From: Actinoallomurus liliacearum
GTDB lineage: Bacteria; Actinomycetota; Actinomycetes; Streptosporangiales; Streptosporangiaceae
Length of the DNA: 64,000 bases
NCBI RefSeq assembly: GCF_039542035.1
Contig: NZ_BAABHJ010000027.1
Span: 186,001-250,000, forward strand
Reading direction: 5' to 3'
Shown here: positions 7,365-17,808 of the stretch, piece after piece
Layout: every line of letters begins with the position of its first letter
Position numbering within the stretch: position 1 is the first letter of the stretch
Notes under the pieces: model-generated
Seen by the model: the letters and a program-made list of their open reading frames with translations, nothing else
Databases searched by the model: none
Told to the model about the DNA's origin: nothing
Translations under genes and position numbers: made by a program

Positions 7365-7964
7365 ATGGACTTCCAGACTTTCCAGGCGCAGCGGCGGCTG
7401 CTCATCCGCCAGCGCGTGCGGCTGATGGTGAACCAGTACGAGGTGCACGCCGAGAACCCGGACGGCTCCGAGGGCGAGCTCATCGCCTTCGCCCAGCAGA
7501 AGCGCCTGGCGTTCAAGGAGCAGGTCACCTTCTACAGCGACGACCGCAAGGAGCACCCGCTCTTCGGTTTCAAGGCCCGCCAGCGCCTCGACCTCGGCGC
7601 GACCTACGACGTCACCGACCCGGGCGGGCAGCCGATCGGCAACTTCCGCAAGGACTTCAAGGCCTCGCTGCTGGCCTCCACCTGGCACCTGGAGCAGCCG
7701 GGCCTCGGCGTGACCACCGGCTCGGAGCGCAGCAAGTTCGTCGCGATCCTGCGCCGCGTCTGGGACTTCATCCCCTACGTCGACAGCCTCCCGTTCGCCT
7801 GGCCGTACCACTTCGACTTCACCGCGAACGAGCAGGAGACGTTCTTGGTGGACAAGAAGTTCGCGCTGCGCGACAAGTACGTCGTCGACATCAAGGACCC
7901 GCGCCTGGACCGCCGGCTGGTCATCGCCCAGGCAGTGGCGCTGGACGCGCTGCAGCACCGCTGA
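7365..7964 (+). CDS. LURP-one-related (Tubby-like C-terminal) family protein
   Basis: 199 residues. The alternation of short beta strands and turns (RQRVRLMVNQYEVHA...GELIAFAQQKR...EQVTFYSDD...LGATYDVTDPGGQPIGNFRKDFKASLL) matches LURP-one-related/DUF567 proteins, which adopt a tubby-like beta barrel. These proteins may bind membrane lipids; no enzymatic role is known. A second, shorter member lies at 58375. The gene stands alone, follows the dehydratase by 114 bp and ends at a 19-bp-stem terminator. Confidence 0.75.
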   Translation: MDFQTFQAQRRLLIRQRVRLMVNQYEVHAENPDGSEGELIAFAQQKRLAFKEQVTFYSDDRKEHPLFGFKARQRLDLGATYDVTDPGGQPIGNFRKDFKASLLASTWHLEQPGLGVTTGSERSKFVAILRRVWDFIPYVDSLPFAWPYHFDFTANEQETFLVDKKFALRDKYVVDIKDPRLDRRLVIAQAVALDALQHR

Positions 7965-7970
7965 TCCGTT

Positions 7971-8014
7971 CGTCGAGCGGCCCGGCGGCTCGGAGGCCGC
8001 CGGGCCGCTCGACG
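7971..8014. terminator. bidirectional terminator, 19-bp perfect stem
   Basis: Arms 7971-7989 and 7996-8014 are exact inverted repeats around a 6-base loop. It lies between the convergent LURP-one and GH3 genes. Confidence 0.85.
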
Positions 8015-8042
8015 TACGGGGTCCGGCCGGCCGGGCCCGCGG

Positions 8043-10118
8043 TCAGCGGACGCGGACCGGAGCCGACAGCGGCAGGTTCCGCGAGGAGTCCCCGACCGCG
8101 ATGACGTGGCGGCCGCCGACGGTCGTCCACCGCTGCGCCGCGGTGTCCCAGACGGAGAACGCCCGCGCGTCCAGCCGTATCGTCACCCGCCTGGTCTGTC
8201 CGGGCCGCAGCGTCACCTTCGCGAAGCCCTTGAGCTGCTTGGGCGGCTCACCGGCCGACGGCGGCGCCGTGACGTAGACCTGGGCGACCTCGGCGCCCGT
8301 ACGGGATCCGGTGTTGCGGACGTCCACGCTCACCGTCACCCGCCCGTGCCGGTCCGCCACCGGCGAGACCTTCAGCCGGCCGAACGCGAAACCCGTGTAC
8401 GACAGGCCGTACCCGAAGGGGAACAACGGCTGCTCGCCCTGCGCGTCGTACCAGCGGTAGCCGACCTCCAGCCGCTCGGAGTAGTTCACGGTGCCGTTGA
8501 CGCCCGGGTACCGGTCCGGCGTGCTCGTCGGCGTCTGCTCCTCGCCGCGTGGGAAGGTCACCGGCAGCTTGCCCGAGGGGTTCACGTCGCCGAACAGCAG
8601 CGCCGCGAGCGCGTTGCCGTCCTCCTCACCCGGATACCAGGTCTCCAGCACGGCGGGGACGTCGTCGATCCACGGCATCAGCACGGGCGCGCCGCTGTTG
8701 AGGACGACGATCGTGCGCGGATTGGCGGCGACGACGGAGCGGACCAGCCGATCCTGGTCGGCGGGCAGCGACAGGCTCGTACGGTCCGTGCCCTCCTTCT
8801 CCAGGTCGCCCACGATGACGACGGCGACGTCCGAGGAACCGGCCAGCTTCGCCGCCGCGGCCGCGTCGGAGCCGTCCGAACTCTGGACGGTGACGCCCCC
8901 GCCGACCCGCTTCTGGATGCCCGCGACCGGGCTGACGGTGTACAGCGGGTCGACGTGCGCGCTGCCTCCGCCGCCGGGGTGCGCCACCTGGGCGTACGGC
9001 CCGACCACCGCGATCGAGTGCGGGCCGGTCGCCGGGAGCGGCAGGGCCGCGCCGGAGTTCTTCAGCAGCACGGCGGTCTGCTCGGCCACCGACCGCGCCA
9101 CCGCTCCCCCGGCCGCCGCGTCGATGGGCGTGACCGTCCGCGGGTGATCGAACAGCCCGGCGCGGATCTCGATGGCGAGCCGGCGCACGATCATGGTGTC
9201 GAGCCGCGCCATGCTCACCTCGCCGTCGAGGACGGCCTGCTTGAGCTCCTCGTCGTACGGGCCGTTGTCCCGCAGTTCGAGGTCCTGCCCCGCGGCCGCG
9301 GCGCCGACCGCGGTGTGCGTGGCACTGGCGTCGGACTGGACGAAGCCGCGGAAGCCCCACTGGCCGCGCAGCACGTCCGTGAGCAGGTGCGAGTTCTCAC
9401 ACATGAACGAGCCGTTGACCGACGGGTAGGCGCACATCACCGAGGCGGCGTGGCCCTCCTTCACCGCCGCCTCGAACGCCGGCAGGTGGATCTCGTGGAG
9501 CGTACGGTCGTCGATCCGCTCGTCGACGGTCCGGCGGTTCGTCTCCTGGTCGTTGGCGGCGTAGTGCTTCACCTCGGCCAGCACGCCCTGGCTCTGGATC
9601 CCCTGGATGTCGGCCGCCGCGAGCCGGCCTGCGAGGTAGGGGTCCTCGCCGTAGTTCTCGAACGCCCGGCCGTTCCGGTAGACGCGGACCATGTTGACGT
9701 CGGGCGCCTCGAGCAGGCTGTGGCCGACGTTCGCCGTCTCCCGGCCCTCGACGACGCCGTACCGCCGGGCCAGCTCCGGGTCGAACCCGGCGGCGAGGGC
9801 GACGGGCGCGGGCAGTGCCGTGGCGTCGGGCTGGGTCCCCACCGCGCCGGTGCCGACGCCCGCGGGGCCGTTGCTGATGAGGAAGTCGGGGATACCGAGC
9901 CGGGGAACGCCGGGCACCAGCCGCGAGACCCCGCCGGCGCCCTTCCCGGTGGTGTGCGTCTGGGTGATCTTCTCGTCCAGCGTCATCTGGGCGACGAGCG
10001 CCGCGGCACGCTGCTCCGGCGTCGGGGCGGGGGCCCGTCCGGCCACGGCGGCCGGTGCGACGGCGAGCGGCCCGATCAGGGCGACGGCCGCCGCGATCGC
10101 GGTGGGCAGGCGTCTCAA
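8043..10118 (-). CDS. secreted glycoside hydrolase family 3 (beta-glucosidase-like)
   Basis: 691 residues from a TTG start. The N-terminus is a signal peptide (RRLPTAIAAAVALIGPLAVAPAAVA). Then come the GH3 N-terminal barrel, with VKHYAANDQETNRR and GFVQSDASATHT (the Asp, about residue 260, is the expected nucleophile), the GH3 C-terminal domain (VLLKNSGAALPLP, YPGEEDGNALAALLFGDVNPSGKLPVTFP, GYGLSYT) and a fibronectin III-like end. It probably releases beta-linked glucose or xylose outside the cell. The TTG at 10118 follows AGGAGG. An upstream in-frame ATG at 10160 is rejected because it lies on the promoter. Confidence 0.88.
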   Translation of the reverse strand: MRRLPTAIAAAVALIGPLAVAPAAVAGRAPAPTPEQRAAALVAQMTLDEKITQTHTTGKGAGGVSRLVPGVPRLGIPDFLISNGPAGVGTGAVGTQPDATALPAPVALAAGFDPELARRYGVVEGRETANVGHSLLEAPDVNMVRVYRNGRAFENYGEDPYLAGRLAAADIQGIQSQGVLAEVKHYAANDQETNRRTVDERIDDRTLHEIHLPAFEAAVKEGHAASVMCAYPSVNGSFMCENSHLLTDVLRGQWGFRGFVQSDASATHTAVGAAAAGQDLELRDNGPYDEELKQAVLDGEVSMARLDTMIVRRLAIEIRAGLFDHPRTVTPIDAAAGGAVARSVAEQTAVLLKNSGAALPLPATGPHSIAVVGPYAQVAHPGGGGSAHVDPLYTVSPVAGIQKRVGGGVTVQSSDGSDAAAAAKLAGSSDVAVVIVGDLEKEGTDRTSLSLPADQDRLVRSVVAANPRTIVVLNSGAPVLMPWIDDVPAVLETWYPGEEDGNALAALLFGDVNPSGKLPVTFPRGEEQTPTSTPDRYPGVNGTVNYSERLEVGYRWYDAQGEQPLFPFGYGLSYTGFAFGRLKVSPVADRHGRVTVSVDVRNTGSRTGAEVAQVYVTAPPSAGEPPKQLKGFAKVTLRPGQTRRVTIRLDARAFSVWDTAAQRWTTVGGRHVIAVGDSSRNLPLSAPVRVR

Positions 10119-10150
10119 TGGTCCTCCTCGGAGGTCAGGGGCTCGGCAAC

Positions 10151-10179
10151 ACCAAAACACCCGGACATCCGATGGTCAA
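10151..10179 (-). promoter_or_regulatory. promoter candidate for the GH3 gene
   Basis: On the minus strand TTGACC (10179-10174), 17 bases, TTTGGT (10156-10151). The start site would be near 10144, upstream of the TTG start but downstream of the ATG at 10160, which supports the TTG. Confidence 0.45.
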
Positions 10180-10251
10180 GGAACCTTACAATCGGTGTGA
10201 GCCGGCCGACCGGCCGGAAATCGCCGCGTACCAGCGGATTCGTTGGAGGTA

Positions 10252-10908
10252 TTACTGTCTGCCGGTGCTCTCCAGGTAGCGCAGGACGGCGGCGACGCGG
10301 CGGTCGGTGTGCTCGGTCGGGCGCAGGTCGAGCTTGGCGAAGATGTTGCGGATGTGCTTGTGCACCGCGCCCTCGGTCACGACCAGGCGCTGGGCGATGG
10401 CGACGTTGCCGAGCCCCTCGGCCATGAGCGCCAGCACGTCGCGTTCGCGCGGCGTGAGCCGGTCCAGCGGGTCGTCGGCGCGCCGGTGCGCGAACAACTG
10501 GGCCACGAGCTCCGGGTCGATGGCCGTTCCCCCCTCGGCGACCCGGCCCAGGGCCTCGAGGAACCGCTCGACCCGGCCGACCCGCTCCTTGAGCAGGTAG
10601 CCGATGCCGGCCGTGCCCTCGGCGAGCAGGTCGGTCGCGAAGCTCTCCTCGACGTACGCCGACAGCACGAGAACGGCGAGCCTCGGGTGGCGCCGCCGGG
10701 CCGCCACCGCCGCCTTGATGCCCTCGTCGGTGTGGGTGGGCGGCATGCGCACGTCGACGATAGCGATGTCGGGCGGATCCTCGTCGACGGCGGCGAGGAA
10801 GGCGTCCGGCGTCGCGACCGCGGCGACGACCTCGAACCCCTCCCCGCGCAGCAGCAGCTCGAGCCCGGCGCGGAGCAGGGCGTCGTCCTCGGCGATCACA
10901 ACACGCAC
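10252..10908 (-). CDS. NarL/LuxR-family response regulator
   Basis: 218 residues. The receiver domain (1-120) has the acidic pair EDD near residue 8, phospho-acceptor Asp in DIAIVDVRMPP (about residue 51) and the conserved Lys in YLLKERVG. The C-terminal LuxR helix-turn-helix is LTPRERDVLALMAEGLGNVAIAQ then EGAVHKHIRNIFAKL. It overlaps the kinase gene by 13 bp, so they form a two-component pair. The divergent ABC exporter is the obvious candidate target. Confidence 0.92.
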   Translation of the reverse strand: MRVVIAEDDALLRAGLELLLRGEGFEVVAAVATPDAFLAAVDEDPPDIAIVDVRMPPTHTDEGIKAAVAARRRHPRLAVLVLSAYVEESFATDLLAEGTAGIGYLLKERVGRVERFLEALGRVAEGGTAIDPELVAQLFAHRRADDPLDRLTPRERDVLALMAEGLGNVAIAQRLVVTEGAVHKHIRNIFAKLDLRPTEHTDRRVAAVLRYLESTGRQ

Positions 10909-12149
10909 GGCAACTCCACGTCGAGAATGGTCGGCCCGCCCGGCGGGCTGGACAGGGTCACGCGTCCGTCATGCGCCTCGACCCGGCGGCGGATGCCGAC
11001 GAGGCCGCTCCCGGACTCCTCGTCGGCGCCGCCGCGCCCGTCGTCCTCGATGCGCAGGCGCAGCCGGTCCCGGGTCTGGCGCACGTCGACGGTCGCGCGC
11101 CGGGCGTGACTGTGCTTGGAGATGTTGGTGAGCGCCTCGGCGACGACGAAGTAGGCGGTCGCGTCGACGGACGCCGGCCGGGAGCCCGGCACGTCGGCCG
11201 ACACCCGGCAGGGCACGGCGCACCCGGCCGCCAGCGCGGCCAGCGCGCCGCCGAGACCGCGCTGCTCGAGCACCGGCGGGAGGATGGCGCGGACCACGGC
11301 GCGCAGTTCGGCGAGCGCCTGCTCGGCCGCCGACTGCGCCTGCTCGAGGGCACCGTCCGCGCCGGCGGGGTCGTTCCTCAGCGCCCGCCGCGCGGCGCCC
11401 AGCAGGACGACCACCCCGACAAGGCGGTTCTGCGTGCCGTCGTGGAGGGAGCGCTCGATCCGCCGCAGTTCGGCGGTGTGGGCGTCCAGGGCGGCGGCGC
11501 GCGTCGCGGTCAGCTCCGCGACCCGCGCGGACAGGTCGACGTCGGGATGCGGCCGGAGCAGGCGCCTCCCGGGCCGGGCCTGGAGCCTGGCCATCCTCGG
11601 GCTCAGCCCGACGGCGATCGCCACCCAGCCGGCGCCCAGGAGGACGCTCGCCGCCGCCCCGGTCCATCCGTCGGCCGGGAGGCCGACCGAGGTGGTGGCC
11701 TCGCCCGGTGGCAGCGCCCACGAGTAGAGCGGGAAGGTGAGGTCCCGCACCGCGAGCAGCGGCAGCATCGAGCCGAACAGGCCGAGGACGAACCCGAACA
11801 GGGCGTGGGTGGCCAGCCACTGAAGATCGCGCGCCGTCGCCGGGTCGGCCGCGGCGGCGCGGAGGCGCACGGACCAGCCGCTCGGCCACGGCGCGTACGG
11901 GCTGATGACCTCCTCGCCCCGCCGGCTCAGGCGCTCGCGCTCCCGGTCGGCGACCGCCCGCACGGTCGCGAGCGCCCCCGGCAGCAGCGGCAGCCCGACA
12001 CCGACGAGGCAGAGGACGCCGATGACGACCAGTCCCATCGCGGTGAGCAGGGCGAGGGTCGCGGTACCCAGACCGCCGACCAGCCGCTGGAGCGCGTCGA
12101 TCGGGCCGCGCAGCGCGCGTCCGATCACGCCGTCGTTCCCGCCTCGCAT
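10896..12149 (-). CDS. two-component sensor histidine kinase (HisKA_3 type)
   Basis: 417 residues. The N-terminal 210 residues hold about four membrane segments (ALLTAMGLVVIGVLCLVGVGLPLLPG, FVLGLFGSMLPLL, AASVLLGAGWVAIAVGL). The dimerisation/phospho-acceptor helix is LRRIERSLHDGTQNRLV with the His before DG. The HATPase end has TNISKHSHARR and DDGRGGADEESGSGLVGIRRRVEAHDG. The ATG at 12149 is chosen because GGGGAGGAA precedes it; a start 19 codons upstream lacks a site. Confidence 0.92.
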   Translation of the reverse strand: MRGGNDGVIGRALRGPIDALQRLVGGLGTATLALLTAMGLVVIGVLCLVGVGLPLLPGALATVRAVADRERERLSRRGEEVISPYAPWPSGWSVRLRAAAADPATARDLQWLATHALFGFVLGLFGSMLPLLAVRDLTFPLYSWALPPGEATTSVGLPADGWTGAAASVLLGAGWVAIAVGLSPRMARLQARPGRRLLRPHPDVDLSARVAELTATRAAALDAHTAELRRIERSLHDGTQNRLVGVVVLLGAARRALRNDPAGADGALEQAQSAAEQALAELRAVVRAILPPVLEQRGLGGALAALAAGCAVPCRVSADVPGSRPASVDATAYFVVAEALTNISKHSHARRATVDVRQTRDRLRLRIEDDGRGGADEESGSGLVGIRRRVEAHDGRVTLSSPPGGPTILDVELPCVL

Positions 12150-12308
12150 CCGTTCCTCCCCGCGACCAGTGGCCACCTTATGGCGGATCGCGGGGGTCCG
12201 GGGCATATCGCGCGAAGAGTGGTGCCTGCTGTACCACGACTGGGTAGCACGCGGGATCGTCGCAGGTCACAGCCGTCCGTAGCGTCGGGGTCCTACCGAG
12301 GAGGACCC

Positions 12309-12551
12309 ATGACGAACGACCCCTTTCAGCTCGGCCGGCCCGGAGCGGAGCCCGGCGACCCCGACCGGACCGGCGGCGGCCTGAACGCGCGCCGCGCGGT
12401 CCTCTGGACGGTCCTGGTGGTCAGCGCCGCCGGGAACGCGGTGACCTCGATGAGCGGACTCCCGATCGCGGTGAGCCTGTCGTTCGGCATCGTGACGGTG
12501 CTGTGCATCGCGGGGCTGCTCGCCGACTGGTTCCGGCGGGGGCGGGCATGA
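12309..12551 (+). CDS. small two-span membrane protein ahead of an ABC exporter
   Basis: 80 residues, no family recognised. A hydrophilic N-terminus of 28 residues is followed by two hydrophobic segments (AVLWTVLVVSAAGNAVTSM and LPIAVSLSFGIVTVLCIAGLLA) and a basic end (DWFRRGRA). The ATG has GAGGAGG upstream, and its stop overlaps the ATG of the ATPase gene by 4 bp, so it is translated as part of the exporter operon. It could be a small subunit or modulator of the exporter or of the divergent kinase; this is inference from position. Confidence 0.75.
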   Translation: MTNDPFQLGRPGAEPGDPDRTGGGLNARRAVLWTVLVVSAAGNAVTSMSGLPIAVSLSFGIVTVLCIAGLLADWFRRGRA

Positions 12552-13315
12552 GGCGCCGTGGATCGGCCGACACGCGGCCCGCGCCGCCGGGTCAGGTCAT
12601 CGGCCTCGACCGGGTCACCAAGGTGCACCGCACCGGCACCGTGGCGGTGACCGCGCTGGACGACGTGTCGCTCACCGTCCCCTGCGGGGCGTTCCTCGCG
12701 GTGATGGGGCCGTCCGGGTCGGGCAAGAGCACGTTGCTGCAGGTCGCGGCCGGGCTCGACACCCCGACGTCGGGAACGGTCACGGTCGGGGGTACGGACA
12801 TCTCCCGACTCGACGAGGCCCGGCGCACCGTGCTGCGCCGCGACCGGATCGGCTTCGTGTTCCAGGGCTACAACCTGCTCCCGGCGCTCACGGTCGAGCA
12901 GAACGTCACCCTCCCGCTGCGGCTCGCCGGCCGCGCCCCGGACCGGGAGTGGATCCGCGTGCTGGTCGACCGCACGGGCCTGGACGGTGTCCTGCACCGC
13001 CGCCCCGCGGAGCTGTCCGGCGGCCAGCAGCAGCGGGTCGCGATCGTCCGGGCGCTGGCCGCCCGGCCCGACATCGTGTTCGCCGACGAGCCGACCGGCG
13101 CGCTGGACGTCCGCAGTTCCGGGGACGTCCTCACGCTTCTGCGGCAGATCGTCGACGAGCTCGGCCAGACCATCGTGATGGTGACCCATGACCCGGCCGC
13201 GGCGGCCCGCTCCCACGAGGCCCTCATCATGGCGGACGGCCGCATCGTCGACGTGATCCGCGAGCCCGACGCGTCGACGCTCGCCGCCCGGCTCACCTCG
13301 CTGGGAGGCCGATGA
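12548..13315 (+). CDS. ABC transporter ATP-binding protein (MacB/LolD type)
   Basis: 255 residues. Walker A is GPSGSGKST, the Q-loop region FVFQGYNLLPALTVEQNV, the signature LSGGQQQRVAIVRAL, Walker B DIVFADEPTGALD, and the H-loop His is in VMVTHDPAAA. The YNLLP/ALTV pattern is that of ATPases partnered with FtsX-type permeases. The next gene encodes that permease and overlaps by 4 bp. The ATG at 12548 overlaps the upstream stop, which fixes the start. Energises export of an unknown substrate. Confidence 0.93.
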   Translation: MRRRGSADTRPAPPGQVIGLDRVTKVHRTGTVAVTALDDVSLTVPCGAFLAVMGPSGSGKSTLLQVAAGLDTPTSGTVTVGGTDISRLDEARRTVLRRDRIGFVFQGYNLLPALTVEQNVTLPLRLAGRAPDREWIRVLVDRTGLDGVLHRRPAELSGGQQQRVAIVRALAARPDIVFADEPTGALDVRSSGDVLTLLRQIVDELGQTIVMVTHDPAAAARSHEALIMADGRIVDVIREPDASTLAARLTSLGGR

Positions 13316-15864
13316 TGCTCCGGATCTCGCTTCTGCTCACCCGCGGCCGGACCGGCGCGCTGGTCGCGATCGTCTGCGCGGTGCTGGGCGGGTCCGCGTT
13401 CCTGACCGCCACGGGCGTGCTGGCGGAGTCCGGCCTGCGCTCCCACCTGCCCGTCGAACGGCTCGCCGGAACGGACGTCGTCGTCGCCGCCCGGCAGTCG
13501 GTCGCGCAGGACGAGGACCTGGCCGAGCCGCTGCCGGAGCGGGCGCCGGTCCCCGCGCGGCTCGTCGCCCTGCTGGCCGCGCTGCCCGGCGTCGCCTCCT
13601 CGGCCGGCGACGTCGGCCTGCCCGCGGCCGTCATCGGACGGGACGGCACGGTGATCGACGCCGGGGATCCGCGGACCGCCGGGCACGGCTGGTCGTCCAG
13701 GACGCTGCCCGGCCCTGCCTCCGTCCACGGCGTTCCCCCGGCCGGTCCCGGGGACGTGGCGCTCGACGCGGCCACCGCCGCGCGCGCCGGCGTCCGTCCC
13801 GGTGACCGGGTGACGGTCGTGGCCGCCGGCCGGCGGGCCGGATACCGGGTGTCGGCCGTCGTCGGCGGCCGGCCCGGCGTCTACTTCGGTGACGCCGTCG
13901 CGGCCCGCCTGGCGGGCCGGGACACGGGCCCGAAGCGCGGGACGGTCGACCTGATCGCGCTGCGCGCCGCGCCGGGCACCGATCCGGGAGCCCTGGCCGG
14001 GCGCGTCCGCCGGGCCCTCCGGGCGGACGGCCACGGCGACCTCACGGTGGCGACGGGCGGGGCGCGGGGCGACGTGGAGGAGCCGGGCGCGGCGACGGGT
14101 CGTACGGTGCTGTTCGCGCTGGCCGGTTCGATCGCCGGGGTCGTCCTGATGATCGTCGGTTTCGTCGTCGCGGGCGCGCTGTCGGTGTCGATCGCGGGAC
14201 AGCGCCACGACCTCGCCCTCCTGCGGGCCGTCGGCGCCACGCCGCGGCAGGTCCGCCGCCTCATCGCCGCCCAGACCGGCGTGGTGGCGCTGCTCCCCCT
14301 GCCCTTCGGCGTGGCGCTCGGCTACGTCCTCGCCGGCCGGTTCGGCGGTCTGCTGGCCGCCCACGGTGTGATCCCGGACGGCCTGCCGCTCTCCTGGAGC
14401 CCGCTCCCGGCCGTCGCGGCGGTCCTGCTGCTGTCGCTCGCGGTGCGCGTGTCCGCGCTGAGCGCCGCGTTCCGTACGTCACGGATGCCGGCGACCGAAG
14501 CCGTCGCGGAGTCGCGGGCCGAGCCGCGTGAGCCGTCGGCCGTGCGCAGCGGGATCGGGCTGCTGCTCATCGCCGCCGCGATGACGATGGGGGCGGTGCC
14601 GCTGTTCCTGCGCACCGCCGAGGCGACGGTCGCGACCGGCTCGGCCGGTCTCCTGGCGGTCATCGGGCTCGGCCTCGCGGGTCCGAACCTCGTCCGGCAC
14701 GGCAGCGGCGCGCTGCTGCGGCGGCTGCCGCGCCGTACGTCGCCGACGACCTGGCTGGCCGTGAGCAACGGCCACGGCTACGCCCTCCGGGTCGGCGGCG
14801 CGGTGACGGCGCTCGGGATGGCCGTCGCGTTCACGCTGAGCTACGCGCTGACGCAGACGACGCTGATGGCCGCCACCACCCGCCAGGCGAAGGAGGCGAC
14901 GCGCGCCGACGCCACGGTCACCGCGCCCGCCCTCGGCGGGGTCTCCTCGGGCCTGGCCGACGAGATCCGTGCGACACCCGGCGTCGCCGCCGCCGTGCCG
15001 GTGGACACGACGACCGTCCTGTGGCCGCACCTGGAGGACGGCGCGAAGACGGTCGCCTCGTACCGGGCGCTCGTCACCGGGCCGGACGCCCCGGCCGTCC
15101 TGGACCTGGGGCGGCGCGGCGGCGACCTGAGCCGCCTGACCGGTGCGGCGATCGCGGTGAGCACGATCACCGCCCGGGTGCGGGGCGCCGGGGTCGGCGA
15201 CCGCGTCACCGTGATCCTGGGTGACGGGACGCGGGCCGCCGCCCAGGTGGTGGCCACGTACGACCGCAGCCTCGGCTTCGGGGACGTCGTCGTCTCGCGC
15301 GACCTGGCCGCCGGCCACACGACGACCGGCCTGGCGGGCCGGGTGCTGGTCCGCGCCGCGCCGGGGCAGGACGCGAAGGTACGGCGCTCGCTCGCCGCGC
15401 TCGCCGCGAGGGAACCGGGCGTCCAGGTGGACGACGTGCGCGGCGGCGTCGCGAAGACGCCGACACCTCCGGAGGTCTGGGTGAACGTCGTCGTGCTCGC
15501 CGTGCTCCTGGGGTACGTCCTGCTGGCGGTGGCCAACCGGCTGGCGGCGGCCGCGGCGCAGCGGCGCGACGAGTTCACCGCGCTCCGGCTGGTCGGCGCC
15601 ACCCCGCGGCAGATCGTCGCGATGGTACGGCGCGAGGCCGCGCTGGTCGCGGCCGCGGCCGTCGGCGCGGGGGTCGCGTTGTCCGCGGTGCCTCTGGCGC
15701 TGCTGGGCGCGGGCTTCCTCGGCCGGCCCTGGGCCGCCGGGCCGCTCTGGCTGCTCCCGGCGGCCGCCGGCACGGTCGCGCTGATCGCCTGGCTCGCCAC
15801 CGAGCTCCCGGTCCGCGGCGCGCTGCGGGCCGCGCCCGCCGACGTCCTCGCCCAGCGCACCTGA
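13312..15864 (+). CDS. FtsX-like ABC transporter permease
   Basis: 850 residues with the duplicated layout of actinomycete FtsX/MacB permeases. One N-terminal span is followed by a large extracytoplasmic domain (about 40-250), three spans (about 260-380), a central pair of spans, a second extracytoplasmic domain (about 520-700) and three final spans. Each half has the RAVGATPRQVRRLIAAQ or RLVGATPRQIVAMVRREA loop that contacts the ATPase. Such pairs export antimicrobial peptides, lipids or signals, often under control of a neighbouring two-component system like the one here. Confidence 0.9.
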   Translation: MMLRISLLLTRGRTGALVAIVCAVLGGSAFLTATGVLAESGLRSHLPVERLAGTDVVVAARQSVAQDEDLAEPLPERAPVPARLVALLAALPGVASSAGDVGLPAAVIGRDGTVIDAGDPRTAGHGWSSRTLPGPASVHGVPPAGPGDVALDAATAARAGVRPGDRVTVVAAGRRAGYRVSAVVGGRPGVYFGDAVAARLAGRDTGPKRGTVDLIALRAAPGTDPGALAGRVRRALRADGHGDLTVATGGARGDVEEPGAATGRTVLFALAGSIAGVVLMIVGFVVAGALSVSIAGQRHDLALLRAVGATPRQVRRLIAAQTGVVALLPLPFGVALGYVLAGRFGGLLAAHGVIPDGLPLSWSPLPAVAAVLLLSLAVRVSALSAAFRTSRMPATEAVAESRAEPREPSAVRSGIGLLLIAAAMTMGAVPLFLRTAEATVATGSAGLLAVIGLGLAGPNLVRHGSGALLRRLPRRTSPTTWLAVSNGHGYALRVGGAVTALGMAVAFTLSYALTQTTLMAATTRQAKEATRADATVTAPALGGVSSGLADEIRATPGVAAAVPVDTTTVLWPHLEDGAKTVASYRALVTGPDAPAVLDLGRRGGDLSRLTGAAIAVSTITARVRGAGVGDRVTVILGDGTRAAAQVVATYDRSLGFGDVVVSRDLAAGHTTTGLAGRVLVRAAPGQDAKVRRSLAALAAREPGVQVDDVRGGVAKTPTPPEVWVNVVVLAVLLGYVLLAVANRLAAAAAQRRDEFTALRLVGATPRQIVAMVRREAALVAAAAVGAGVALSAVPLALLGAGFLGRPWAAGPLWLLPAAAGTVALIAWLATELPVRGALRAAPADVLAQRT

Positions 15865-15918
15865 GATGCCGTGATGGGAAACCCGCCGATCCGGCGAACC
15901 ATCCGTAACGGGACATCG

Positions 15919-15966
15919 TTGACGGGGAAACGGTGCCGCTCCTAACCTGCTACCGACCGGTCGGTA
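15919..15966 (+). promoter_or_regulatory. promoter with perfect 16-bp operator, acyl-CoA synthetase gene
   Basis: TTGACG (15919-15924), 18 bases, TAACCT (15943-15948) form a housekeeping-type promoter. Immediately downstream, covering the expected start site, is the perfect palindrome TACCGACCGGTCGGTA (15951-15966). Palindromes of this ACCGACCGGTCGGT type are typical TetR-family operators. A repressor bound here would block transcription. No TetR gene adjoins; the one at 46048 has a different palindrome of its own. Confidence 0.65.
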
Positions 15967-15986
15967 TGTCCGTCGGAAGGGCCGTG

Positions 15987-17612
<1,626 letters not shown>

Positions 17613-17617
17613 CCCAT

Positions 17618-17640
17618 CCTCGCCCGCCTCGCGGGCGAGG
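17618..17640. terminator. hairpin terminator after the acyl-CoA synthetase gene
   Basis: A 10-bp perfect stem (17618-17627 with 17631-17640) around a 3-base loop, six bases after the stop codon. Confidence 0.8.
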
Positions 17641-17689
17641 ACGCGCAGGTAGGGCTCCTGTCATGGCGCGATCTTCCCGATGATTCAGG

Positions 17690-17718
17690 TTGACTTACTA
17701 GGGAATTATCGCCATGCT
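17690..17718 (+). promoter_or_regulatory. promoter candidate giving a leaderless leader-peptide transcript
   Basis: TTGACT (17690-17695), 17 bases, CATGCT (17713-17718). The start site would fall at about 17725, the A of the leader-peptide ATG. Confidence 0.5.
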
Positions 17719-17724
17719 CGATCC

Positions 17725-17808
17725 ATGCACTCCGAGGGCTGGCTGAGCCTGCACGTCGATCTGCGACGGCAGGCGAGCGCGCTGTGTACCACGCCCGTAC
17801 CCGCGTGA
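17725..17808 (+). CDS. cysteine-type leader peptide (attenuator uORF)
   Basis: 27 codons starting ATG at 17725 and ending TGA at 17808. The middle reads LHVDLRRQASALCTT. This matches the actinobacterial leader peptides with the pattern HVDLxRxxSAxC found in front of sulfur and cysteine genes, where ribosome movement over the Cys codon is thought to control the gene downstream. The next gene encodes cysteine dioxygenase, which fits. There is no ribosome-binding site, and the predicted transcript begins at the ATG. The 37 bases between its stop and the dioxygenase ATG would hold the controlled region. Confidence 0.75.
   Translation: MHSEGWLSLHVDLRRQASALCTTPVPA

Noticed and set aside
5352..7958. 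868-codon minus-strand frame
   Set aside because: It lies antisense to the uxaA-like and LURP-one genes; there are no motifs and the composition is typical of high-GC antisense.
8106..10427. 773-codon plus-strand frame
   Set aside because: It is antisense to the GH3 gene, whose motifs and signal peptide are clear.
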